NCBI RefSeq assembly: GCF_020329435.1
Contig: NZ_JAGKJK010000007.1
Span: 186,001-250,000, forward strand
Length of the DNA: 64,000 bases
Source: Bradyrhizobium hereditatis
Lineage (GTDB): Bacteria > Pseudomonadota > Alphaproteobacteria > Rhizobiales > Xanthobacteraceae
Direction of reading: 5' to 3'
In this document: piece by piece, positions 8,126 to 16,451 of the stretch
How the letters are laid out: each line of letters opens with the position of its first letter
Position numbering within the stretch: the first letter of the stretch is position 1
Program-made: the position numbers and the translations under genes
Notes under the pieces: model-generated
Told to the model about the DNA's origin: nothing
Seen by the model: only the letters and a program-made list of their open reading frames with translations
Database searches by the model: none

Positions 8126-9589
8126 ATGAACAAGATCGTCCAAATAAAACCCGACCAAGTCCAAGATGTTGGGTCGCTTTACGCGGCCCGCAAGAAGGTC
8201 TACCCGCAGAGTGTTTTCGGGACTTTCCGTCGGATTAAATGGGGCCTGATGGCGTTCTGCCTGGGCGTCTACTACGTGTTGCCTTTCGTGCGCTGGAATC
8301 GCGGCCTTGGCGCCCCAGATCAGGCGGTGCTGATCGATCTGCCGAACAGTCGCTTCTATTTCTTTTTTATCGAGCTGTGGCCGCAGGAGGTCTATTACTT
8401 CACCGGCCTCCTCATCATCGCCGCGCTCACACTATTCCTGATGAATTCGGTCGGCGGCCGCATCTGGTGCGGCTATCTCTGCCCGCAAACGGTCTGGACC
8501 GACCTGTTCTATGCGGTAGAGCGCCTGATCGAGGGCGACCGGCGCGAGCGCATGAGGAAGGCGGCTTCCGCCGATCCCCTAAAACTCGAGCGCATCTCCG
8601 AAATCATGCTCAAGCATTCGATCTGGCTCTTGATCGCCTGGTGGACGGGCGGCGGCTGGGTGCTCTATTTCACCGATGCGCCGACGCTGGTGAAGGAGCT
8701 CGTCACCTTCCAGGCGCCGGCGATCGCCTATATCTGGATCGCAATCCTCACCGCGACAACCTATCTGCTCGCTGGCTTCATGCGCGAGCAGGTCTGCGTC
8801 TACATGTGCCCCTGGCCACGTATCCAGGCGGCGCTGACCGATGAGTGGGCGCTGAACGTCACCTATCGCTACGACCGCGGCGAAAAGCGCAGGTCGGTAA
8901 AGAAGGCGAACGAGCTGCGGGCGCTCGGCCTGCCTGCCGGCGACTGCGTCAATTGCTATCAATGCGTGGCGGCCTGCCCGACCGGCATCGATATCCGCAA
9001 TGGCCCGCAGATCGATTGCATCCAGTGCGGCCTGTGCATCGACGCATGCGACAACGTGATGAAGAAGATCGGTCGGCCGACTCGGCTGATCGGCTACGAC
9101 AATGACATTAACATCCAGCGCCGGATGGCCGGCAAGCCGCCGATCTACGGTATCGTGCGGCCACGCACGATCATCTACACCGCGCTGATCGCACTCGTCG
9201 GTGGGATCATGCTGTATGCGCTGCTCACCCGTTCGCTGCTCGACATCAACGTGCTGCACGATCGCAACCCGGTTGCTGTGAAGCTCAGCGACGGCTCGAT
9301 CCGCAACGCCTACACGGTCCGTTTCCTCAACAAGCGCAGTCTTGACCGCGTGGTGACGATCGATGTCGATGGTCCGCCGTATGCTGTGCTGCACGTCGTG
9401 GGCGACGATTCGATCATACCTGATAGGCCGATGGTCGTGCTCGGACGCGACGGCACCACGGAATTGCGCGTGCTGGTGACCGCCCCATCTGAGAAGAACT
9501 CCGAAAGATCGATCCCGATCAAATTCCGGATCACCGATATCGGTCTAGGCGAGGTCGCTTCCGCGATCGACAATTTCGTCTTGCCATGA
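8126..9589 (+). CDS. fixG: cbb3 oxidase assembly ferredoxin-like protein FixG (CcoG)
   Basis: 487 aa. Membrane helices near 40-55, 92-108, 165-182, 200-218 and about 358-377 surround two [4Fe-4S] ferredoxin sites: C274-x2-C277-x2-C280-x3-C284 and C298-x2-C301-x2-C304-x3-C308. Extra cysteine motifs RIWCGYLCPQTVW and CVYMCPW lie in the membrane part, as in CcoG, which reduces Cu(II) for the oxidase CuB site. The C-terminal periplasmic domain is Ig-like. ATG 8126 matches the family N-terminus and has GGAGAG upstream; a longer TTG frame from 8069 runs through the FixK box and is rejected. It overlaps fixH by 4 bases. Confidence 0.97.
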   Translation: MNKIVQIKPDQVQDVGSLYAARKKVYPQSVFGTFRRIKWGLMAFCLGVYYVLPFVRWNRGLGAPDQAVLIDLPNSRFYFFFIELWPQEVYYFTGLLIIAALTLFLMNSVGGRIWCGYLCPQTVWTDLFYAVERLIEGDRRERMRKAASADPLKLERISEIMLKHSIWLLIAWWTGGGWVLYFTDAPTLVKELVTFQAPAIAYIWIAILTATTYLLAGFMREQVCVYMCPWPRIQAALTDEWALNVTYRYDRGEKRRSVKKANELRALGLPAGDCVNCYQCVAACPTGIDIRNGPQIDCIQCGLCIDACDNVMKKIGRPTRLIGYDNDINIQRRMAGKPPIYGIVRPRTIIYTALIALVGGIMLYALLTRSLLDINVLHDRNPVAVKLSDGSIRNAYTVRFLNKRSLDRVVTIDVDGPPYAVLHVVGDDSIIPDRPMVVLGRDGTTELRVLVTAPSEKNSERSIPIKFRITDIGLGEVASAIDNFVLP

Positions 9590-10107
9590 GAACAAGTGGA
9601 GCTGTCGTGAACAGAGCCAGTGCATCGCCAAAGCCGCTCACCGGTCGCAAGGTGCTTTTCATGCTGCTTGCGTTCTTTGGCGTCGTCATCGGCGTCAACC
9701 TCACCATAATAAGTCTTGCTTCCATGACGCTGCCCGGCACTGACGTCGAAAGCGCCTATGCGGCGAGCCTTGCCTATGAGAAGGAGATCGCCGCCGCACG
9801 CGAGCAGGATGTGCGCAGCTGGAAGGTGGACGCGCATCTTGCGCGCAGTGCGGACGGCGACACCGCGCTGGAAGTCAAGGCACGCGACGGGAGCGGAAAG
9901 GCGCTGACCGGACTAAAGTTCACCGGTCGCCTAGAACGGCCGACCGATCGGCGGGCGGACCGGGTGATCGCGCTGTCGGAGGTGACGGGCGGCGTTTATC
10001 GGGGCAGCGGCGGCGCGGTCGGGCCGGGACAATGGAATCTGGTGCTGGAAAGCGAAGCCGACGGCCGGCGTCTGTTCATGTCTAGGAACCGCGTGGTACT
10101 GAACTAA
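9586..10107 (+). CDS. fixH: FixH membrane protein for cbb3 assembly
   Basis: 173 aa. N-terminal membrane helix (about 22-47, LTGRKVLFMLLAFFGVVIGVN) then a periplasmic domain with the family pattern NLTIISLASMTLPGTDVESAYAAS. FixH/CcoH stays associated with the oxidase during assembly. Start overlaps the fixG stop (ATGA), so translation is coupled. Followed 11 bases later by fixI. Confidence 0.95.
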   Translation: MRTSGAVVNRASASPKPLTGRKVLFMLLAFFGVVIGVNLTIISLASMTLPGTDVESAYAASLAYEKEIAAAREQDVRSWKVDAHLARSADGDTALEVKARDGSGKALTGLKFTGRLERPTDRRADRVIALSEVTGGVYRGSGGAVGPGQWNLVLESEADGRRLFMSRNRVVLN

Positions 10108-10118
10108 GGGAACTCTTC

Positions 10119-12311
10119 ATGCAGGCGACGCGGGACTTTTCGCATTATGTCAAGCATCTCGGCTCCGGACTGGCGCATATTGATCTCGCGGTCGAAGGCG
10201 TCAGCTGCGCCGGCTGCATCTCGAAGATCGAGCGAGGCCTTTCAGCCATCCCGGACGTGACGCTGGCGCGCGTCAACCTGACCGACCGCCGTGTCGCGCT
10301 GGAGTGGAAGGAGGGCGCGCTCGATCCGGCGCGCTTCATTGATCGCCTGGCCGAGCTCGGCTACAAGGCCTATCCGTTCGAGGCTGTCACCGCCGAAGCA
10401 GTAGAGGCCGAGAACTCCCGCTTCCTGCTACGCTGCCTGGGTGTTGCGGCATTCGCGACCATGAACGTCATGATGCTGTCGATCCCGGTGTGGTCCGGCA
10501 ATGTCAGCGATATGCTGCCGGAGCAGCGAGATTTCTTCCACTGGATCTCGGCGCTGATCGCGCTGCCCGCGGCAGCCTATGCCGGCCAGCCTTTCTTTCG
10601 CTCGGCGTTCAACGCGCTGCGCACTGGCAACGTCAACATGGATGTGCCGATCAGCATCGGCGTGATCCTGGCGCTTGCGACCTCGATCGTCGAGACCATC
10701 GGCCATGCCGAGCACGCCTATTTCGACGCCCCGATTATGCTGCTCACCTTTCTCCTGGTCGGGCGATACCTTGACCAGAACATGCGGCGGCGGACCCGCG
10801 CGGTGGCCGGCAATCTCGCCGCGCTGAAAGCCGAGACGGCGACCAAATTCGTCGGTCCAGACGAGATATCCGTGGTGCCGGCCGCGGCGGTCATGGCCGG
10901 CGACATTGTGCTGCTGCGGCCGGGCGAGCGTTCGGCGATAGATGGCATTGTCATCGAAGGCAGGTCGGAGATCGACCAGAGTTTGATCACGGGTGAAACG
11001 CTGCACGCGGCGGTCGAGCCCGGCAGCGAGGTCTATGCCGGCTCTCTCAACGTTTCCGGGTCCTTGCGCATCCGTGTCTCGGCCGCTTCCGAAGGCACCC
11101 TGCTTGCGGAAATCCAGCGGCTGCTTGACCATGCCGTGCAGGTGCGCTCGCGCTATGTGCAGCTCGCCGACCGTGCCTCGCGCCTCTACGCACCGGTGGT
11201 CCATGCGACCGCTTTCCTGACCATGACCGGCTGGTTGATCGCCGGCGCAAGCTTCCATGACTCCATCATCACCGCGATCACGGTGCTGATCATCACCTGT
11301 CCCTGTGCGCTTGGGCTTGCCATCCCGACGGTGCAGACGGTGGCGTCGGGAGCAATGTTCCGCGCCGGCGTGCTGCTGAATTCGGGCGACGCGATCGAGC
11401 GTGTCGTTGCGGTCGATCGTATCATCTTCGACAAGACGGGAACGCTAACGTTGCCTGAGTTCGATGTGGTGAACTCGGCGGCTGTTCCTGCCGACGTGGT
11501 TGAGCTCGCGGGCCGGCTTGCGTTGGCAAGCCATCACCCCGTCGCCGCTGCGCTGGCGCGTGCGGCCGGTGCGAAATCGCCGCTGCCCGGGATCACGGAA
11601 CAGCCGGGGCAGGGCGTTCGCGGCATTCTTAAAGGTGAAGAGGTGAGGCTTGGAAGTCCAACTTTCTGCAAGGCCGATGGTCTCGCGAACGAAATCCTAA
11701 GCCGCGATCCCGAGGCTTCCGTCGTTGCCTTCGCGCGTGGCGAGAAACGTTATGTGTTTGCGGTCTGCCAAAGCATGCGGCCGGACGCGCGCGCGGTCAT
11801 CGCGGCGCTTCAGAAGCGTGGCGTGGCGGTAGAAATTATTTCCGGTGACCGCGAGCCGGCGGTGCGCGCCGCGGCTGAGATGCTTCAAATCCCCGAATGG
11901 CGCGCCGGCGTCACGCCCGCCGACAAGATCGCCCGGATCGAGGAACTGAAGCGGCAGGGCTTTAAAGTCATGATGGTCGGCGATGGGCTCAACGATGCGC
12001 CATCGCTGGCGGCGGCGCATGTCTCGATGTCGCCGATCTCGGCGGCGCATTTGAGCCAGGCGACGGCCGATCTCGTTTTCCTCGGCAACCGCCTCGCGCC
12101 GGTGATTGCCTCGCTAGACCATTCGCGGAAAGCGCTGCACCTGATGCGGCAAAACCTCTATCTCGCCCTTGGCTACAATTTCCTCGCCGTGCCGATTGCT
12201 ATTCTGGGCTTCGTAACGCCCCCGATCGCGGCTGCCGCAATGTCGGGCTCATCGATTCTGGTGATGCTGAATGCACTGCGGGGCCGCCATGTCCCGCAGG
12301 AGACTCTGTGA
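10119..12311 (+). CDS. fixI: Copper-exporting P-type ATPase FixI (CcoI/CtpA2)
   Basis: 730 aa P1B ATPase. N-terminal metal-binding domain with C30-AG-C33; membrane copper site C394-P-C396 (ITCPCALGLAIP); TGE actuator loop at 291-293; phosphorylation site D438 in DKTGTL; C-terminal hinge MMVGDGLNDAPSL. The family pumps Cu(I) to the periplasm specifically for cbb3 maturation, not for resistance. SD-like AAGGGAAC precedes the ATG. Overlaps fixS by one base (TGATG). Confidence 0.97.
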   Translation: MQATRDFSHYVKHLGSGLAHIDLAVEGVSCAGCISKIERGLSAIPDVTLARVNLTDRRVALEWKEGALDPARFIDRLAELGYKAYPFEAVTAEAVEAENSRFLLRCLGVAAFATMNVMMLSIPVWSGNVSDMLPEQRDFFHWISALIALPAAAYAGQPFFRSAFNALRTGNVNMDVPISIGVILALATSIVETIGHAEHAYFDAPIMLLTFLLVGRYLDQNMRRRTRAVAGNLAALKAETATKFVGPDEISVVPAAAVMAGDIVLLRPGERSAIDGIVIEGRSEIDQSLITGETLHAAVEPGSEVYAGSLNVSGSLRIRVSAASEGTLLAEIQRLLDHAVQVRSRYVQLADRASRLYAPVVHATAFLTMTGWLIAGASFHDSIITAITVLIITCPCALGLAIPTVQTVASGAMFRAGVLLNSGDAIERVVAVDRIIFDKTGTLTLPEFDVVNSAAVPADVVELAGRLALASHHPVAAALARAAGAKSPLPGITEQPGQGVRGILKGEEVRLGSPTFCKADGLANEILSRDPEASVVAFARGEKRYVFAVCQSMRPDARAVIAALQKRGVAVEIISGDREPAVRAAAEMLQIPEWRAGVTPADKIARIEELKRQGFKVMMVGDGLNDAPSLAAAHVSMSPISAAHLSQATADLVFLGNRLAPVIASLDHSRKALHLMRQNLYLALGYNFLAVPIAILGFVTPPIAAAAMSGSSILVMLNALRGRHVPQETL

Positions 12312-12496
12312 TGGAAGTGATCGTGTTCCTGGTGCCGCTGGCGCTCTTACTCGGACTGTTCGGGCTGCTCGGATTTCTGTGGTCATTGAAGAACGGCCAG
12401 TATGACGATCTGGATGGCGCGGCCTGGCGGGCGATTTCTGACGACGACGGAACGCCGGCTCGCCCCGTCGAGCTGAGGTCGGAATCGCGACCGTAA
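12311..12496 (+). CDS. fixS: FixS small membrane protein for cbb3 maturation
   Basis: 61 aa: one N-terminal helix (MEVIVFLVPLALLLGLFGLLGF) then the family signature W-LKNGQYDDLDGAAWR. FixS/CcoS is needed for cofactor insertion into cbb3 oxidase. ATG shares one base with the fixI stop; last gene of fixGHIS. Confidence 0.95.
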   Translation: MEVIVFLVPLALLLGLFGLLGFLWSLKNGQYDDLDGAAWRAISDDDGTPARPVELRSESRP

Positions 12497-12545
12497 CGCC
12501 TCACCGTAACGCCTTGTCGTCGCGCGTCCCGGAATGCTTCCAATT

Positions 12546-12559
12546 TTGATCTGACGCAA
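12546..12559 (+). promoter_or_regulatory. FixK box upstream of the DUF6455 gene
   Basis: TTGATCTGACGCAA fits TTGA-N6-GCAA. Predicted transcription start about 12593, with CATACT at 12582-12587 at the -10 position and the gene start at 12619. Confidence 0.7.
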
Positions 12560-12618
12560 TACGGTCGGCTATTTCGCCCCGCATACTTGACGTGCTCAAA
12601 CCGTACCGGAAGGGTACT

Positions 12619-13059
12619 ATGGCAAGAACGGAATCCATCGGCGGTAGGCTCATGGGCAAGTTGTCGGAGTGGCTCGGCCGGCTCGGTGATACCGCCGAGC
12701 TCCGCGCCCTTGGAGCCGCCAAGCTCGATTGCATCGCGCGCGACGTTCGCGTCTCACGGACCGAGCTCGAAACCCTCACTTACCAAGGGCGGCGCGGCGC
12801 TGATGAGCTGTCGGGACTACTCAAGGCGCTCGGCATCGACGAGAGGGCCATTGCGCGCAAGGAGCCGGGCGTGCTGCGCGACATGACGCTGGTATGTGCA
12901 TTGTGCGCCGAAAAGATCCGATGCAACCGCGAGATAGAGGCGGAAACAACGGCGCAGCACCTTCATGAATACTGCGCCAACAGCTACACGATCGATGCGC
13001 TCCGGACGAAGCCAAAGCCAGATGCGATGGATCTCCTTCGTGGTCCGAGCTGCTGCTGA
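12619..13059 (+). CDS. DUF6455 family protein
   Basis: About 146 aa, soluble. The C-terminal half carries the family pattern RDMTLVCALCAEKIRCNREIE ... HEYCANSYTIDAL, with four cysteines that could bind metal; it ends in SCC. The chosen ATG follows GGAAGGG; a TTG-type start at 12592 is possible but would sit on the predicted transcription start. It stands alone between fixS and convergent hemN and has a FixK box, so it looks like a low-oxygen-induced protein of unknown function. Confidence 0.75.
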   Translation: MARTESIGGRLMGKLSEWLGRLGDTAELRALGAAKLDCIARDVRVSRTELETLTYQGRRGADELSGLLKALGIDERAIARKEPGVLRDMTLVCALCAEKIRCNREIEAETTAQHLHEYCANSYTIDALRTKPKPDAMDLLRGPSCC

Positions 13060-13091
13060 CAAGCTACAATGGTCTAAGCGCCTCTCAGCCT

Positions 13092-14444
13092 TTAAACCGC
13101 GCGACTGTGCACGCCTGTTGACCGCGAAAGGTGCGCATCAAACGCTGAGGCGACGCTACGCACCAGGAATTCCGATCCTTCGCTGACGGTTAGCCGACCT
13201 TGAGACATTGTCGCGACTCCGTCCGCTAAAAGCCGGTCCATGCGCGCGCGATCGACGACTGCTGTCCGTAGATCCCGACGATGGATGCGGGATATCTGCT
13301 CCAGGTCAACGGTCAAATCGCACATGATCCGCTCGATGATGTCAGCGCGGAAAAGATCATCCTCGGTGAAAGCATAACCCTTCACCGTGGCTAGCCGGCC
13401 CTCCGCGATGCGGTTCAAGTAGTCGCGGATGGCCACCACATTTTGGACAAAGCCGTGCGGCATCCGGCCGATCGCGCTCGCCCCGAGGCCGATGAGTGTG
13501 TCAGAGCCGTCATCGGTGTAGCCCTGGAAATTGCGCCGCAATCGGCCATCGCGCTGCGCCGTCGCGAGCGCATCGTCTGGGAGCGCGAAATGATCCAATC
13601 CGATGCGCATATACCCCGCGTCCTGAAGGGCCTCTGCGATGGTCTCGGACTGAACGTGTCGCTCGACACTGTCAGGTAAGCTCTCCTCCGCGATATTGCG
13701 CTGATGCTTCTTGAATGAGGGGACGTGCGCGTAGCCGAAAACCGAAAGCCGGTCGGGGCGCAATTCGACGCACTTGGCAATGCTGTCTAGACAAGAGCTG
13801 ACCGTCTGAAAGGGGAGACCATAGAGAAGGTCGAAGTTGATTCCCCGCACACCTGCCCGGCGAAGCCTTTCGACTGCAGCTGCCGTCTGCTCGAAGCTTT
13901 GCAATCGATTTATTGTGCGCTGCACTCTTGGGTCGAAGCTCTGAACTCCGAGGCTCGCGCGGGTGACCCCGCAGTATTTAAAAGCCTGCGTCAGGTCATT
14001 GGTCAGAGTTCGCGGATCGACCTCCACGGCAATCTCGGCATCCGGAGTTACGAAAAAGATATAGCGCAAGGCGTCAGCGAGATCGACGAGCAGTTGCGGA
14101 GCCATGATGGTCGGAGTGCCCCCGCCGAAGTGCAGATGCGCGACCGGCAGGCTTTTCTCTATCGTGTCCGCGACTAGTTGCGCCTCCCGACGCAAAGCTG
14201 CGATGAACGCGGCGATCGGCTCGTCGTGCGTGGCCACCGATGTATGGCATCCGCAGTACCAGCACATTGAGCGACAGAAAGGTATGTGAAAATAGAGCGA
14301 GACGGGTCGGTGGACCGAAACCGATCTGAGCCAACGCCGATACACCTTCTCGCCGATCGCAGAAGAGAAGTGCGGGGCTGTTGGATAGCTGGTGTACCGG
14401 GGGAGCTTGTCTTGCCCGTAGATGTCAGCCAAATCCGATCGCAT
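13092..14444 (-). CDS. hemN: Oxygen-independent coproporphyrinogen III oxidase (copy 1)
   Basis: 450 aa radical SAM enzyme that decarboxylates coproporphyrinogen III to protoporphyrinogen IX without O2. N-terminal KLPRYTSYPTAPHF and the cluster motif C57-x3-C61-x2-C64 (FCRSMCWYC) are family hallmarks, followed by HFGGGTPT and the C-terminal HemN domain. It supplies heme for the oxidase and hydrogenase cytochrome under low oxygen. A FixK box lies upstream on the same strand. Convergent with the DUF6455 gene. A second hemN lies at 61.5 kb. Confidence 0.96.
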   Translation of the reverse strand: MRSDLADIYGQDKLPRYTSYPTAPHFSSAIGEKVYRRWLRSVSVHRPVSLYFHIPFCRSMCWYCGCHTSVATHDEPIAAFIAALRREAQLVADTIEKSLPVAHLHFGGGTPTIMAPQLLVDLADALRYIFFVTPDAEIAVEVDPRTLTNDLTQAFKYCGVTRASLGVQSFDPRVQRTINRLQSFEQTAAAVERLRRAGVRGINFDLLYGLPFQTVSSCLDSIAKCVELRPDRLSVFGYAHVPSFKKHQRNIAEESLPDSVERHVQSETIAEALQDAGYMRIGLDHFALPDDALATAQRDGRLRRNFQGYTDDGSDTLIGLGASAIGRMPHGFVQNVVAIRDYLNRIAEGRLATVKGYAFTEDDLFRADIIERIMCDLTVDLEQISRIHRRDLRTAVVDRARMDRLLADGVATMSQGRLTVSEGSEFLVRSVASAFDAHLSRSTGVHSRAV

Positions 14445-14495
14445 ATTCGAGTTCCCCCATTCCTAGCCACATAACAGGCTTGGCGCCGACTGGAC

Positions 14496-14509
14496 TTGCG
14501 CTGGGTCAA
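14496..14509 (-). promoter_or_regulatory. FixK box of hemN copy 1
   Basis: On the minus strand it reads TTGACCCAGCGCAA (TTGA-N6-GCAA). Predicted transcription start near 14461, about 17 bases before the hemN ATG. Confidence 0.75.
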
Positions 14510-14753
14510 CTGGATTCCGAATTAGCCGGGCGGCTTCGGGCCCCGCTTGCCGCGGAGCTTCCACTGCACCCGACCTGCAAAGTCAATTCGCTATGATCGC
14601 TAAGCGTCCCGTCCTCATTCATCACCGTAGTCTGCTGATGTGACAGCGCAGCATGATATTGGCGGCGTCCATGATGGATGTATCATGAGATCTCTCTCCG
14701 GTATCGGTGTCAACCATTAGTAGAAGGTGAGTGGGACATGAGCATCGGCACGG

Positions 14754-14882
14754 TCATGGACTGAAGCATTGCTCGCTGACACTGCCGAGCACGGTTTCCT
14801 TGAGGCGCGAATGCCCGTAGCCGCCGGACGGATTCAACATGGCAGCGCGATCCCAATTGTTGACCCACATCAAAGCCGCCGG
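14754..14882 (-). pseudogene. Possible aldehyde dehydrogenase C-terminal remnant
   Basis: The minus-strand frame reads MWVNNWDRAAMLNPSGGYGHS, which resembles the WVN-W-----PFGGYK-SG-G segment near the end of aldehyde dehydrogenases. Only about 40 residues are recognisable and the match is loose; chance similarity is possible. Confidence 0.22.
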
Positions 14883-14938
14883 CCTTTCTTGCGTTATTTG
14901 GCAAAGATGCAGGTCACGAAGACGGGAGAGAGATTGGC

Positions 14939-15076
14939 ATGGCACGCATTACATTGGATACGGGCAGCATCCGGGGCATCGGCGCCGTAGTTGCCCGCGG
15001 ACCTGATCCGCGGGCCACCGCGTGGCCGTCACCTGTGCCGGCAACACCACAGCCGCCGGATTGGCAATGCGAAGAT
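14939..15076 (+). pseudogene. Frameshifted N-terminal remnant of a PhaB/FabG-type SDR reductase
   Basis: An ATG opens MARITLDTGSIRGIGAVVAR, matching the nucleotide-binding start of acetoacetyl-CoA reductases (MARVALVTGGTRGIGAAI). After about 20 codons the homologous reading moves to another frame, GHRVAVTCAGNTTAAGLAM, matching the next strand of the Rossmann fold. The rest of the gene is missing. Clearly non-functional. Confidence 0.5.
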
Positions 15077-15099
15077 CGATATGGTGAGGCTGCAGCGGA

Positions 15100-15240
15100 C
15101 GCTGAGCTTCATCGTCTTTATGGTTACCCACGACGTCAAAAGCCTCTACGACCGTGTCGCGGCGCTGGTGGACGGCAGGATTGCCGCGCTCGGCCCGCTG
15201 CAGTCAGTGCTGGCGTCCGATCACGGCGCGATGATTCCGC
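15100..15240 (+). pseudogene. C-terminal remnant of an ABC transporter ATPase (MlaF-like)
   Basis: One frame reads FMVTHDVKSLYDRVAALVDG followed by RIAALGPLQSVLASDH, the H-loop and tail of MlaF/Ttg2A-type ATPases (VTHDLDSLY--CDRVAAL--GK---GP). The nucleotide-binding motifs upstream are absent; the fragment directly follows the SDR fossil. Confidence 0.5.
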
Positions 15241-15487
15241 CAAAGGCCACGCTTGAGGGAGAGGTGGTTGGGCTTGGCGTTGCAGGAAAAACAAATGAAC
15301 GAGCGCGCTAGATGCTCGAGCATTCCGCTGAACAGACGCGATCTTAGGTTCGCACCATTCACGACAGACAACGCAAGCGCCCCGAAACGCTCGCAGGAGC
15401 TAACTCCGACAGAATCGGTTCGCGCTCGCATCAAGGTAGCACCGCCGACATGGCCTGCGATAAGGAGCCCGGTGCTGGAGGCGAAAA

Positions 15488-16063
15488 ATGCCGGATCTCA
15501 GAGCAAAACAGCCGTTTTCGGCTATCGTCCGGGCCGCGATCAGCGCTCCCGTGCGGTTCTTGATTGCGCATTCGCTTGTAGCGAGGCGGAGAAAGCTAAC
15601 GTTTGAAATAGAAGAGACGCTGGATCTAACGCGCGAATTGCGAAACGCATTTAAGAGCAGAGAGCTAGGAGTTGGATTCGACGGAGGCACGCTTCGGTCG
15701 CTGACCCGCGTCATCACTCGGGTGCGGAACGACGGCAATACGGCTATCGAGGGATTCTCATTTGAGATTGAAATCCCGGGTGAGCATCACAATTGCTTAA
15801 CATACATTGCAGCGCGCAGTCGCGAGCTGGATCGAGTGGCTTCCATCAGCTTCACTGGGAAAGCGGCCAGTAACAGCATGACCGGCGAGATCAGTGATTC
15901 AAAGCCAATGGGCTTGATCGTCAAGGTTATGGTTGGTAGCGTTCTAAACCGAGGGGAAATTATCAATTTGGGAATGTTTTTCGATGGCTCCCCAACCGGT
16001 TGTCTAGTGCATTGTCGCATCCCGGATACGAAAATCCGGATACGGAGCAGCGTGCACTTCTAA
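15488..16063 (+). CDS. Orphan hypothetical protein
   Basis: 191 aa, with GGAGGCG well spaced before the ATG, so probably a real gene. After an N-terminal hydrophobic patch (about 10-30) the body looks like a beta-rich domain: LGVGFDGGTLRSLTRVITRVRNDGNTAIEGFSFEIEIPGE. That arrangement (a statement of a base followed by a V-N-G--AI turn) recalls predicted sandwich domains of membrane-anchored hypothetical proteins, but I cannot name a family. Codon use is less GC-rich than the fix and cob genes and it sits among fossils, suggesting acquisition. Confidence 0.55.
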   Translation: MPDLRAKQPFSAIVRAAISAPVRFLIAHSLVARRRKLTFEIEETLDLTRELRNAFKSRELGVGFDGGTLRSLTRVITRVRNDGNTAIEGFSFEIEIPGEHHNCLTYIAARSRELDRVASISFTGKAASNSMTGEISDSKPMGLIVKVMVGSVLNRGEIINLGMFFDGSPTGCLVHCRIPDTKIRIRSSVHF

Positions 16064-16352
16064 TCGGATTGGACGCTACCGAAAGACCTATTGAAGGTGA
16101 TCAATCTAGGGAACTGCACTTTTCAGCGCCGCGACGCTCTGGCGCAAGCGCTGCCTCCTGCTCACCCTGAGCGTTACCGCTGCGTCTGGCGAAGGAAGTG
16201 GACCTAATCTCGGCGACCACAATGCCGCTGGTCGCCGAGAGCATCGCCATGCATCGGGTGTTTGGCGCCGACATGGATTCGTTCGGCGTCTCCTAAAATG
16301 TGCGCGTATACTTCATCGGCGTTCCAATTTGCATTCACCGGAGGACAGGCAG

Positions 16353-16451
16353 ATGTGTGGAAACTTGCAAGGACGTGTCTGTATGACGACCGAAAAAGCC
16401 CGACGCACTTTGCAAGAGAGGACCAAGAGGTGCGTCGGGCTGCAACCTTAA
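16353..16451 (+). CDS. Possible 32-aa small protein
   Basis: ATG at 16353 is preceded by GGAGGA with seven bases of spacing. The product starts MCGNLQGRVCMTTEKARR and ends in CVGLQP; three cysteines, basic. The coding region overlaps the 12-bp hairpin stem at 16397-16441, so the inverted repeat rather than the peptide could be what is conserved. No family recognised. Confidence 0.3.
   Translation: MCGNLQGRVCMTTEKARRTLQERTKRCVGLQP
16393..16441 (-). terminator. Terminator-like hairpin, minus strand
   Basis: Perfect 12-bp inverted repeat AGCCCGACGCAC (16397-16408) and GTGCGTCGGGCT (16430-16441) with a 21-base loop. Read on the minus strand the second arm runs into TTTTTCGG, the form of a Rho-independent terminator. 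No convincing minus-strand gene lies upstream of it, so the transcript it would end is unknown. Confidence 0.5.

Larger units (their letters stand above)
14510..15487. other. Decayed region with gene fossils
   Basis: No intact gene. It holds remnants of an SDR reductase and an ABC ATPase (separate entries) and, on the minus strand, a possible ALDH tail. The rest (14510-14750 and 15250-15480) shows nothing I can identify. Confidence 0.6.

Noticed and set aside
10428..11258. Long minus-strand open frame antisense to fixI
   Set aside because: Shadow frame of a high-GC gene; composition rich in H, R and Q and no motif.
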